Source: Candidatus Brocadiaceae bacterium
Lineage (GTDB): Bacteria; Planctomycetota; Brocadiia; Brocadiales; Brocadiaceae
DNA: 13,351 bases
NCBI GenBank assembly: GCA_024653795.1
Contig: JANLHY010000505.1
Span: 1 to 13,351 of the forward strand
Direction of reading: 5' to 3'
The position numbers and the translations under genes were made by a program. The notes under the pieces were generated by a model. The model searched no databases. It was not told the origin of the DNA and saw nothing but the letters and a program-made list of their open reading frames with translations. Every line of letters begins with the position of its first letter. Positions within the stretch are counted from its first letter, which is position 1. Positions 1-5,712 of the stretch are shown here, piece after piece.

Positions 1-99
1 GGACTGCGGGATCAGATGGTAGGTCGTAGGGGCACGCTATTCAAGGTAATCGAGGGAGGAGAAATCAAGCTGGGAGACGAAGTGCGAATTGTCGCCTGA
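1..99 (+). CDS. MOSC-domain protein, C-terminal fragment
   Basis: The first 32 codons of the window are open and end at TGA 97-99; the start lies outside. The peptide reads GLRDQMVGRRGTLFKVIEGG and continues EIKLGDEVRIVA. A basic stretch, then hydrophobic-V-EGGEI-x-x-GDEV at the very C-terminus, is the usual end of a MOSC domain (the sulfur-carrier domain related to the molybdenum cofactor sulfurase C-terminus). Many bacteria carry stand-alone MOSC proteins of about 150 residues with this ending. Only the last fifth can be seen, so the cysteine expected to carry sulfur is not visible. Family assignment is by motif resemblance and is moderately secure; substrate and pathway partner cannot be told. 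It is followed by 442 bp without a gene, so it probably ends its own transcription unit. Confidence 0.6.
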   Translation, partial: GLRDQMVGRRGTLFKVIEGGEIKLGDEVRIVA

Positions 100-541
100 G
101 GTACCTTTCTTTGACTGCGAGGCAGAAATTAATATTTAGTATATCAATTGCAGAATTATCTTGTATAATAAGTCTATTATCTAAGCGGTGCTGCGCGTAA
201 CAAAGGTCGAAACAAAATTAGTTACGGACAAAAAGTTAACATCTTATCCTCACACGCCTGACATTTTGCGGCGTATTAATTTTATGGTGTATGATGTATG
301 CAGTGCTGCGTAAGAGTCTCTAACTGAGATTGTGAGTGGCTGTTTTACATGTGCATCAATACTATAAAACCAGACAGGCGTTATTTGCCAATTCTTCATG
401 GTTTGTGCCACAATTCCGATCTATCCTTACAGACTTTTAAAACAATTCTTAATTAACCGTTACTATAAATTTTGATACTATTTATTAGAGAGTCCAAGGT
501 TTACTTAAAACCTGACTTACATTTTAACATAAGGAGATTCA
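100..541. other. Intergenic region and long leader of rhlE
   Basis: No gene is visible here. A perfect -10 box TATAAT lies at 164-169 (preceded by CTTG), but no good -35 stands at the proper distance. A small stem AGGTTT/AAACCT (497-502 with 508-513) sits just upstream of the helicase ribosome binding site. If transcription starts near 175, the helicase mRNA would have a leader of over 350 nt. Long leaders are common for cold-induced DEAD-box helicase genes; that link is inference. No small RNA or riboswitch class is recognised. Confidence 0.4.
531..536 (+). promoter_or_regulatory. Ribosome binding site fixing a GTG start
   Basis: AAGGAG at 531-536 is a strong Shine-Dalgarno sequence five bases before GTG 542. 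It decides the start of the helicase gene at a GTG codon; the first in-frame ATG (codon 13) would remove the aromatic residues upstream of the Q motif. Confidence 0.8.
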
Positions 542-1876
542 GTGAATTTCGAATCGTTTAATTTACATCCGAGCATCATGTCTGGTGTGAGGGAGCTCGG
601 CTACGTTACACCCACACCTATCCAACTTCAGGCAATTCCGCCAATTCTTCAAGGACAGGACGTCGTTGGCCTTGCCCAGACAGGAACAGGCAAAACAGCC
701 GCTTTTGTGCTTCCGATTTTACAGCGTCTGTTGCAAGGTCAGCGAGGCTGTGTCCGCGCCCTGATAATAGCGCCCACGCGTGAACTTGCTGAGCAAACAC
801 ACGATACCACACAGAGACTGGGTAAACAAACCAGACTGCGCAGCGTTACCGTCTATGGCGGCGTGAACATGACGCCACAAATCCAGAAATTACGCGGTAA
901 AGCCGAAATAGTCGTTGCGTGCCCGGGCCGTCTGCTGGATCATATACGTCAGGGAACTGTTAATTTGTCCCATATCGAAGTACTCGTACTTGATGAGGCG
1001 GACAGGATGTTCGATATGGGCTTTTTGCCAGATATTCGTAAGATTTTAAAACACTTACCGTCGCATCGGCAAACTTTGCTTTTTTCGGCTACCATGCCTG
1101 ATGATATAAGGCGCCTTGCGCACGACGTCCTGCGCAACCCCGTCACAGTGCAAATAAACCATACCATGCCATTGACCACGGTATCGCATGCATTGTACCC
1201 AGTCGAGCATCATCATAAAAACACTCTTTTGATGAAGCTTCTGAAACACCCAGATACTGAGTCGGTACTCGTATTTACACGCACAAAACAACGAGCAATG
1301 AGTGTGGCGCAGCGGTTGAAAAAAGCAGGGTACATAGCAACGTCTCTGCAAGGCAATATGTCTCAGAATCAACGCCAGGCTGCACTCGATGGTTTTCGTA
1401 AAGGTTCATTCAAGATACTGGTAGCAACCGATATTGCCGCCAGAGGCATTGATGTTTCTCACATTTCACATGTCATTAACTTCGATATGCCTGACACTGT
1501 CGATGCGTACACGCACCGTATCGGACGCACAGGCCGTGCTGCCAAAACCGGCGACGCATTCACCCTCACCACACAAAATGACAACGCCATGGTGCGCGCT
1601 ATCGAGAATACACTTGGCATGAAGCTTGAGCGCCGCAAGTTGGAAGACTTTGATTACACTTCATCTTCAGCGCATAACACACCTGCTGTTCCACTCCAGC
1701 AATCACAACGTCATCACAGACGAACTGGAGCAAAAAGGGCCGGATCACACACGTCATCAGATTCCAAACCACGATATCATAGAACCAGTGAGAAACCTTT
1801 TGGTAAGCGACGTTCTTCACACGCAGCGCATTCGTCTGGTTCGTCAGCTCGGAAACCGCACAGTTCTCATAATTAG
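542..1876 (+). CDS. rhlE: RhlE-type DEAD-box ATP-dependent RNA helicase
   Basis: Cytoplasmic RNA helicase that unwinds short RNA duplexes using ATP; relatives act in ribosome assembly, mRNA decay and cold adaptation. All superfamily 2 DEAD-box motifs are present in order: Q motif with GYVTPTPIQ (20-28), motif I AQTGTGKT (45-52), Ia PTRELA (78-83), GG (106-107), Ib CPGR (127-130, usually TPGR), DEAD (151-154), SAT (182-184), motif IV VLVFTRT (242-248), motif V ATDIAARGID (295-304) and motif VI HRIGRTGR (325-332). The conserved core ends near residue 370. It is followed by a tail of about 70 residues rich in Ser, His, Arg and Lys, the low-complexity RNA-binding extension typical of RhlE proteins. 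At 444 residues the length is normal. The start is GTG 542 with AAGGAG at 531-536. It stands alone, with no gene within 1.3 kb downstream. The motif Ib Thr-to-Cys change is unusual, but the protein otherwise looks fully functional. RhlE rather than another DEAD-box paralogue is a likely, not certain, assignment. Confidence 0.93.
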   Translation: MNFESFNLHPSIMSGVRELGYVTPTPIQLQAIPPILQGQDVVGLAQTGTGKTAAFVLPILQRLLQGQRGCVRALIIAPTRELAEQTHDTTQRLGKQTRLRSVTVYGGVNMTPQIQKLRGKAEIVVACPGRLLDHIRQGTVNLSHIEVLVLDEADRMFDMGFLPDIRKILKHLPSHRQTLLFSATMPDDIRRLAHDVLRNPVTVQINHTMPLTTVSHALYPVEHHHKNTLLMKLLKHPDTESVLVFTRTKQRAMSVAQRLKKAGYIATSLQGNMSQNQRQAALDGFRKGSFKILVATDIAARGIDVSHISHVINFDMPDTVDAYTHRIGRTGRAAKTGDAFTLTTQNDNAMVRAIENTLGMKLERRKLEDFDYTSSSAHNTPAVPLQQSQRHHRRTGAKRAGSHTSSDSKPRYHRTSEKPFGKRRSSHAAHSSGSSARKPHSSHN

Positions 1877-1880
1877 TCAC

Positions 1881-1909
1881 GTAGAGGCGCAAACGTAATG
1901 CGCCTCTAC
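1881..1909. repeat. Perfect 11-bp stem palindrome after rhlE
   Basis: GTAGAGGCGCA (1881-1891) and TGCGCCTCTAC (1899-1909) form a perfect 11-bp stem with a 7-base loop, AACGTAA, starting 4 bases after the rhlE stop. No T-tract follows on either strand, so it is not a textbook intrinsic terminator, although it may stabilise the 3' end of the mRNA. Palindromes of the GTAGAGRCGC type are, as I recall, dispersed in many copies in some bacterial genomes (cyanobacteria and others). This may be such a repeat that has landed at a gene end. Confidence 0.6.
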
Positions 1910-2009
1910 AAATAAACCACAATACCTGGTTATGTTTTTCCTTGCAAGGGTGTTTGAAAATATGGGAAAGTTTTGTAATGGTTTAAGGAAGTGGGCGTTA
2001 TAAAAACGG

Positions 2010-2038
2010 TTTTCATTGGTTGTGGTTGATGATATAAT
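2010..2038 (+). promoter_or_regulatory. Candidate extended -10 promoter
   Basis: TGATATAAT at 2030-2038 is a consensus extended -10 (TGN then TATAAT at 2033-2038). A moderate TTTTCA stands 17 bases upstream (2010-2015). No gene follows, so it may drive a small RNA or be a relic. The same TGA-TATAAT arrangement recurs at the window end (13335-13343). Confidence 0.4.
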
Positions 2039-2286
2039 ACTTCATAATTTGAAAACGAGCCTGTCGATTAGTAATACTTTAGAGTTATATAACCGCGATA
2101 ATTTTTAAATTAAGATAATGTATCACTTTGCTTTAAGATATGCACCAGCAGCTCATTCTAATAGCTTGGGAGAATAATCTTAAATTCTTCTTGACAATAT
2201 TAATAATTCATATACTTTATGTAGGTTAATTACATAAGTTTTTCTTTGTAACCCATCGCAAAAATAAAAATAATTGGGGTATCTCC

Positions 2287-2315
2287 TTGACTCAGGTAAC
2301 TACTATATATAGTAT
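2287..2315 (+). promoter_or_regulatory. Candidate promoter with palindrome over its -10
   Basis: TTGACT (2287-2292), a 17-base spacer and TAGTAT (2310-2315) make a plausible sigma-70 promoter. The -10 overlaps a perfect 14-bp palindrome, TACTATATATAGTA (2301-2314), which looks like a repressor site or could be chance in AT-rich DNA. No coding sequence follows. Confidence 0.35.
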
Positions 2316-2388
2316 CCAACACAATGTTGCAAATACTACAGATTGTGGAAACATGAGTAAACGGGATACCTATTAAAAATATTTCATC

Positions 2389-2429
2389 AGTTAACATCCG
2401 TTAACTTAAATACTAATAAGGTCTTGACA
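2389..2429 (+). promoter_or_regulatory. Inverted repeat upstream of a consensus -35 box
   Basis: AGTTAAC (2389-2395) and GTTAACT (2400-2406) form a perfect 7-bp inverted repeat with a 4-base gap. It lies 17 bases before a consensus -35 box TTGACA (2424-2429). The -10 is poor: TATATT at 2451-2456 is too far away. A GGAGGG stretch near 2482 is followed by no start codon. This looks like the control region of a gene that is no longer there. Confidence 0.35.
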
Positions 2430-2823
2430 TCCAGAATAATATAGGATTTTTATATTTTGGAAAAATCAGAATCTCTTGCAAGGAGGGTATAAAAAGGGAC
2501 CGTAGGAGAGACGTTAAAACTTTATTCAAGAATACAACGAGAGAAAACCTGGCAAAGAAAACTTAAAATACCTTGTGAGAATGCAAAAGTCAGCAAAACT
2601 ATGTACATATCCACCCAAAATGGCATTTATGGACATAGTATCTCCATGCGATGGGAAAATTTAGTGAAATTGGTAAAGAGAAAAGAGATTCATATTAATA
2701 AAGTATCTTTAAAGTGATCGAAAATAACCGTAAGGTTGTGAGCTACAAAGGCAACGACAATATGGGTAAAAATTTAAACAGGACACATATCTTCACCACA
2801 TTTTAAACCTAAATTCTGCAATT

Positions 2824-2860
2824 GGACACAGATTAATACAGATAAGTATAGATAAATAAC
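2824..2860. repeat. Fragment of dispersed 'ACAGATTAAT' repeat
   Basis: Three degenerate 10-bp units (ACAGATTAAT, ACAGATAAGT, ATAGATAAAT) follow GGAC. An imperfect inverted partner, reading GTAAATCAGCGTTTATCTGC on the + strand, lies at about 2931-2950 at the left edge of repeat copy A and again in copy B. Sequences of this style occur as dispersed elements in various bacterial genomes; function is unknown. Confidence 0.45.
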
Positions 2861-2920
2861 AACTTAATTCTTTGTGTTAACTCACCCAATGTTTGAGCGA
2901 CAGTATTATACATTCTGTTG

Positions 2921-3165
2921 AAAAACCAGTGTAAATCAGCGTTTATCTGCGTCCGACTGCAATTTTTAGGTTACATATTAAACAACTGTTTCTTCAAATT
3001 TATTACCTTATCACTCAGTTTTTTACTCCGCATCAACTCAACATTCATTTGGTTATATTCCGTTGAAATTGCTGCACCGAGTAGACCATCGAAATATTCC
3101 AGTTTACAAAGCCTATCCCTTCTGTTAATTTAAAGCGAAAAGATATGTTAAAAATCACTAAAATT
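2921..3165. repeat. Repeat family, copy A (left of mazEF)
   Basis: About 245 bp closely matching copy B at 3832-4057; parts also match copies C (4712-4883) and D (7971-8222). Shared landmarks, in order: GTAAATCAGCGTTTATCTGC, TTTCTTCAAATTTATTA, TCAGTTTTTTACTCCGCATC, AAATTGCTGCAC, TTTACAAAGCCTATC and TTCTGTTAATTTAAA. All four copies point the same way. Copy A lacks the GGGTC end motif seen in C and D. On the minus strand, about 52 codons stay open (2971-3129, ending LKKQLFNM), but no start or ribosome site exists and differences between copies are mostly amino-acid changing. I treat it as non-coding or a relic. Confidence 0.8.
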
Positions 3166-3197
3166 CGGAAAGTCTGAATTTAGCATCAACAAGAAAG

Positions 3198-3229
3198 TTG
3201 TTTTTCTGATGTAATTACATTGTAATTAC
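3198..3229 (+). promoter_or_regulatory. mazEF promoter with twin operator
   Basis: TTGTTT (3198-3203), a 17-base spacer and TGTAAT (3221-3226, 5 of 6 to consensus) form a promoter 25 bases before the mazE start. Two copies of the 8-bp palindrome GTAATTAC (3211-3218 and 3222-3229) are spaced 11 bp centre to centre, one helical turn. One lies in the spacer and one over the -10. This fits autorepression by the MazE-MazF complex, known for this family; the exact site is inferred. Confidence 0.6.
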
Positions 3230-3250
3230 GCAAAATTGAGGAGGAAAATT

Positions 3251-3502
3251 ATGAAGGCAAAACTTATATCAATAGGAAACTCAAAAGGCATAAGGATACC
3301 AATGGCAATACTTAAACAATGCAATATTGAGAACGAAGTTGATTTGGAAGTTGAAAAAGAAAAGATAGTCATAAAACCGGTAAAAACTAAACCCAGAGAC
3401 GGATGGAATGATGCTTTCAGATTAATGCGTGAGAAAAAAGATGATGCTCTGCTCATAGACGAAACCTTGGACATTGCAATGGAAAATTGGGAATGGAAAT
3501 AA
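3251..3502 (+). CDS. mazE: MazE-family antitoxin (AbrB/SpoVT fold)
   Basis: Antitoxin of 83 residues that should bind and block the MazF ribonuclease and repress its own operon. The N-terminal half is a swapped-hairpin DNA-binding domain: KLISIGNSKGIRIPMAIL (about 3-20), then LEVEKEKIVIKP. The C-terminal arm is acidic and ends DIAMENWEWK, the tryptophan-rich tail with which MazE proteins contact MazF. The start is ATG 3251 with GAGGAGG at 3238-3244; an in-frame TTG at 3236 lies upstream of that ribosome site and is not used. It overlaps mazF by 10 bases, so translation is coupled. A twin palindrome upstream is the likely operator. The module sits between repeat copies A and B. Confidence 0.9.
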   Translation: MKAKLISIGNSKGIRIPMAILKQCNIENEVDLEVEKEKIVIKPVKTKPRDGWNDAFRLMREKKDDALLIDETLDIAMENWEWK

Positions 3503-3816
3503 AGCAGTACGATATCTACCTTGTTAATCTTGATCCTACAATCGGCTCTGAAATCCAGAAGACAAGACCCTGTATTGTAATTTCTCCCGATGAAATGAAC
3601 AAAAACATCCAGACAATTATTGTCGCTCCAATGACTACCAAGTCCCACAATTATCCAACCAGGCCAAAAGTGACTTTTGAGAAGAAAACAGGCTGGATAG
3701 TTCTAGACCAGATAAGGACTGTTGACAGGAGAAGACTGGTTAAGAGACTGGGTTGTGTAAATGATGAGACCATCATAAATATCAAGGCAACAATTAAAGA
3801 AATGTTAGTGGATTGA
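3493..3816 (+). CDS. mazF: MazF-family endoribonuclease toxin
   Basis: Toxin of 107 residues, expected to be a sequence-specific mRNA interferase of the CcdB/PemK fold. Family motifs are clear: QYDIYLVNLDPTIGSE at the N-terminus with the conserved G-SE, then KTRPCIVISPDEMN (R-P-hydrophobic-V-ISP-x-x-N), IIVAPMTTK in the centre, and WIVLDQIRTVDRRRLVKRLG near the C-terminus. The DQIRTVD segment is typical of MazF/PemK. The length is normal. I choose ATG 3493 over the TTG at 3487; no separate Shine-Dalgarno is seen, which fits coupling to mazE across the 10-base overlap. Nothing looks broken. Cleavage specificity cannot be read from sequence. Confidence 0.92.
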   Translation: MEIKQYDIYLVNLDPTIGSEIQKTRPCIVISPDEMNKNIQTIIVAPMTTKSHNYPTRPKVTFEKKTGWIVLDQIRTVDRRRLVKRLGCVNDETIINIKATIKEMLVD

Positions 3817-3831
3817 ATATCCAAGCTAACT

Positions 3832-4057
3832 TTCTGAAAAATCAGTGTAAATCAGCGTTTATCTGCGTCCGACTGCAATTTTTAGGTTAAATATTAAACA
3901 ACCGTTTCTTCAAATTTATTATCGTATCACTCAGTTTTTTACTCCGCATCAACGCAACATTCATTTGTTTATATTTCGTTTAAATTGCTGCACAGGATAT
4001 GCAATCGAAAAATTCCCGTTTACAAAGCCTATCGCTTCTGTTAATTTAAATTGAAAA
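3832..4057. repeat. Repeat family, copy B (between two TA modules)
   Basis: About 226 bp in the same orientation as copy A and nearly identical over its left half (GTAAATCAGCGTTTATCTGC through the stretch ending TTTTTAGGTTA). Copies A and B therefore flank mazEF as long direct repeats. It diverges from the others after TTAATTTAAATTGAAAA. The minus-strand reading frame open in copies A and D carries a stop here. With 4058-4157 this fills the gap between mazF and the next antitoxin; no gene is seen in it. Confidence 0.8.
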
Positions 4058-4076
4058 CACAAGTCTGTAGGTTGGG

Positions 4077-4104
4077 TTGAAATCCACCTTTATATCTTTA
4101 TTAT
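4077..4104 (+). promoter_or_regulatory. Candidate promoter of second TA module
   Basis: TTGAAA (4077-4082), a 16-base spacer and TATTAT (4099-4104) make a fair sigma-70 promoter about 54 bases before the antitoxin start at 4158. Confidence 0.45.
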
Positions 4105-4157
4105 TACAGGATTTGTGCTGTTTTGTGCGGCGGGCTTTTAAACAGAAAGGAGAAAAG

Positions 4158-4376
4158 ATGGGAATATTACAGGAAATTAAACAATTATCTCACATTGATA
4201 AGCTAAGAGTTATGGAAGCTCTTTGGAAAGATTTAAGTGGTGATGAAGAAAAGTATGATTCACCTGCATGGCACGAAGCTGCTCTTGAAGAAACCGAAAA
4301 GAGAATGAGTGATGGTATTGAAGAGGTCATGGACTGGGGTACTGCGAAAAAGAATCTCAGGAAGAAATTTGAATGA
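4158..4376 (+). CDS. Addiction-module antitoxin (Unstab_antitox family)
   Basis: Small acidic antitoxin of 72 residues in the family often named 'addiction module protein' (PF09720/TIGR02574). Family signs: an N-terminal helix ending in L-S-x-x-DKLRVMEALWKDL, then a P-x-W-H motif (DSPAWHEAALEETEKR), and an acidic C-terminal half with a tryptophan (VMDWGTAKKNL) of the kind that contacts the toxin. The start is ATG 4158 with AAAGGAGA at 4146-4153; an earlier in-frame start at 4077 has no ribosome site. Its TGA overlaps the ATG of the toxin gene (ATGA at 4373-4376), the usual coupled TA arrangement. It is a distant homologue of the orphan antitoxin at 7742-7963: the LS-x-x-x-K-L-x-hydrophobic-hydrophobic core is shared. 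Confidence 0.85.
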   Translation: MGILQEIKQLSHIDKLRVMEALWKDLSGDEEKYDSPAWHEAALEETEKRMSDGIEEVMDWGTAKKNLRKKFE

Positions 4377-4678
4377 AGATTCAAATCCTGATTTCCGCAG
4401 TAAAAGATTTAGAAGAAGGTCGAATATTTTACGAGAAACAGGGCGTGGGTTTAGGAGATTATTTCTTTGATACACTATTTTCCGATATAGATTCCTTAGC
4501 GCTTTTCGGAGGAATTCATAGAAAGATTTACGGGTATCATAGATTACTTTCCAGCCGATTTCCTTATGCCATATATTATAAAATTGAGAACGAAAAGATT
4601 GTGACAGTATGGAGGGTTTTGGATTGCCGTAAGGATCCAAAAAAAATCGAAAAGGCTTTATGGAAGAAGAAATCTTGA
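4373..4678 (+). CDS. RelE/ParE-family toxin
   Basis: Basic protein of 101 residues partnering the antitoxin at 4158-4376. RelE/ParE superfamily signs: DLEEGRIFYEKQGVGLGDYFFDTLFSDI (the N-terminal helical hairpin), then GIHRKIYGYHRLLSSRFPYAIYYKIENEKI, whose RFPYAIYY strand is the hallmark of the family, then a final strand with VWRVLDCRKDP. The common H-x-x-R-x-P near the C-terminus appears here as D-C-R-K-D-P. RelE-like members cut mRNA on the ribosome and ParE-like members poison gyrase; the sequence alone does not decide, though this antitoxin pairing often goes with ParE/RelE-like plasmid-stabilisation toxins. The start is ATG 4373 overlapping the antitoxin stop by 4 bases. It looks intact. 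Confidence 0.85.
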   Translation: MKIQILISAVKDLEEGRIFYEKQGVGLGDYFFDTLFSDIDSLALFGGIHRKIYGYHRLLSSRFPYAIYYKIENEKIVTVWRVLDCRKDPKKIEKALWKKKS

Positions 4679-4690
4679 AATATAAAGATT

Positions 4691-4719
4691 TGTTGGGTGC
4701 GCTTCGCTTCACCTCAACA
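4691..4719 (+). terminator. Stem-loop after the RelE/ParE toxin gene
   Basis: TGTTG (4691-4695) with CAACA (4715-4719), and GGTG (4696-4699) with CACC (4710-4713), form a stem with one bulged T and a 10-base loop, 12 bases after the toxin stop. Only short T-runs follow, so termination is uncertain. Its right arm merges into repeat copy C. Confidence 0.35.
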
Positions 4720-4883
4720 TTTATCTGTTTATATTTCGTTGAAATTGCTGCACAGGATATACCATCGAAAAATTCCAGTTTACAAAGCCTAACCCTTCTG
4801 TTAATTTAAAGCGAAAAGAAAAATTAAAAATCACTATAATTATGGACAACACAAAATATAAATATTTATTTAAGATGTGACCC
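4712..4883. repeat. Repeat family, copy C, left end truncated
   Basis: About 172 bp matching the right part of the family (from CTCAACAT through TTTACAAAGCCTAACCC, TTCTGTTAATTTAAAGCG and TTAAAAATCAC). It ends in the element terminus TTAAGATGTGACCC (4870-4883). The left half seen in copies A, B and D is missing, replaced by the stem-loop at 4691-4719. Its right end lies 151 bases before the restriction endonuclease gene. The 4679-5034 gap contains nothing else recognisable; 4884-5034 lacks a clear sigma-70 promoter or C-protein operator. Confidence 0.75.
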
Positions 4884-5034
4884 TTTAACCTCGCTCTATT
4901 GGCGACAGTGTTTCAATCGAACTGACTGCAAAAGTTCAAACAGTTGTGTACAAAATCTCACTGACTTTTCGACTCGACAAACACGAACTCATACTTTTAA
5001 TCGCTACCTTACCGACATATTTTTTAGATAAACA

Positions 5035-5712
5035 ATGAAGCAAAAATTAACCATAGCGAAACTGATTAAAGAAGCTCAATATTTTTGTGTTGCTCAATCT
5101 AAATTTCAACATAAAGAACTTTTCGGAGTTACTGACGGTAAAGCCGTTGGAACACTCATTGAACAAAAATTTCAAAAGCACTTAAATGATAAATATGAAG
5201 TTACAATTGGCTCTTCCGCAAGCGGTGTTGACTTACCCTCCGCAGACATTTTAACAGACATCAAAGTAACATCAATAAAACAACCTCAATCTTCTTGTCC
5301 TTTTAAAGATGCAAAGCAGAAAATCTTTGGACTTGGCTACAACCTTCTTGTATTTGTTTATGACAAATCAGATAACCCCAAAACCAAAACTGCAACTTTG
5401 AATTTTGTTAGTTGTTCATTCGTTTCAAAAGAACGAACTGCTGACTACACAACAACTTTCCGTTTGAGAGAAATGGTTAAAGACAAAGCCAATGAAGCTG
5501 ACATCATAGCTTATCTCAATGACAAGAATATACCTGCGGACGAAATAACTTTAGCAAAATTAGCTGAACAAATTATACAGACACCACCAGAACAAGGGTA
5601 TTTAACTATTTCCAATGCTTTGCAATGGAGATTACAATATCAAAGAATGGTAACATTGTCTGAAGATATTCCAGGAATTTCCAAAATAGTTAGTTATAAT
5701 AAACCTAAATGA
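5035..5712 (+). CDS. Type II restriction endonuclease, PD-(D/E)XK-like
   Basis: Protein of 225 residues directly upstream of an adenine methyltransferase gene and overlapping it by ATGA, the typical place of the cognate endonuclease. The probable nuclease core is Glu43 in GTLIEQKF, Asp66 in SGVDLPSAD, and Asp75-Ile76-Lys77 in TDIKVTS, which fit a PD-(D/E)XK site with DIK as the catalytic D-x-K. A conserved-looking QPQSSCPF segment (83-90) and a hydrophobic strand NLLVFVYDK follow. The C-terminal third (about 150-225) is probably a target-recognition or dimer region. I recognise the style of fold but not the recognition sequence or a named enzyme. The start is ATG 5035 after AAACA with no Shine-Dalgarno, unlike the TA genes. 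The gene is AT-rich and lies between two inward copies of the GGGTC/GACCC element-end motif, both suggesting transfer. Expected role: cut unmethylated incoming DNA. Confidence 0.75.
   Translation: MKQKLTIAKLIKEAQYFCVAQSKFQHKELFGVTDGKAVGTLIEQKFQKHLNDKYEVTIGSSASGVDLPSADILTDIKVTSIKQPQSSCPFKDAKQKIFGLGYNLLVFVYDKSDNPKTKTATLNFVSCSFVSKERTADYTTTFRLREMVKDKANEADIIAYLNDKNIPADEITLAKLAEQIIQTPPEQGYLTISNALQWRLQYQRMVTLSEDIPGISKIVSYNKPK

Larger units (their letters stand above)
1910..2920. other. Gene-free AT-rich region, possible decayed DNA
   Basis: About 1 kb has no convincing gene on either strand. Open stretches of 27-50 codons exist, for example 2581-2664 starting at ATG, and a start-less frame at about 2415-2566. 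They change frame and lack ribosome sites, so they may be remains of a decayed gene. The segment also holds three promoter-like or operator-like sites (separate entries) and a dispersed-repeat fragment at 2824-2860. No RNA gene was recognised. Confidence 0.5.

Noticed and set aside
2581..2664. 27-codon frame containing VSPCDGKI, faintly like a phosphatidylserine decarboxylase segment
   Set aside because: It is too short, nothing around it supports that family, and the likeness is probably chance.
2824..2860. CRISPR-like short repeats
   Set aside because: The units are only about 10 bp, degenerate, adjacent without spacers, and no cas gene is present.
2918..3133. 71-codon plus-strand frame in repeat copy A
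   Set aside because: It lies wholly within the repeat, is not open in the other copies, and has no ribosome site. Its hydrophobic translation reflects T-rich DNA.
3226..3648. 140-codon minus-strand frame opposite mazEF
   Set aside because: It mirrors mazE and mazF in another frame; the plus-strand genes have family motifs and control signals.
4260..4712. 150-codon minus-strand frame opposite the RelE/ParE toxin
   Set aside because: It is antisense to a clear toxin-antitoxin pair with normal overlaps and ribosome site; its translation has no recognisable domain.
4884..5034. Controller-protein gene or C-box for the R-M operon
   Set aside because: No small helix-turn-helix gene and no clear paired operator could be found; only short chance inverted repeats such as GAACT/AGTTC are present.
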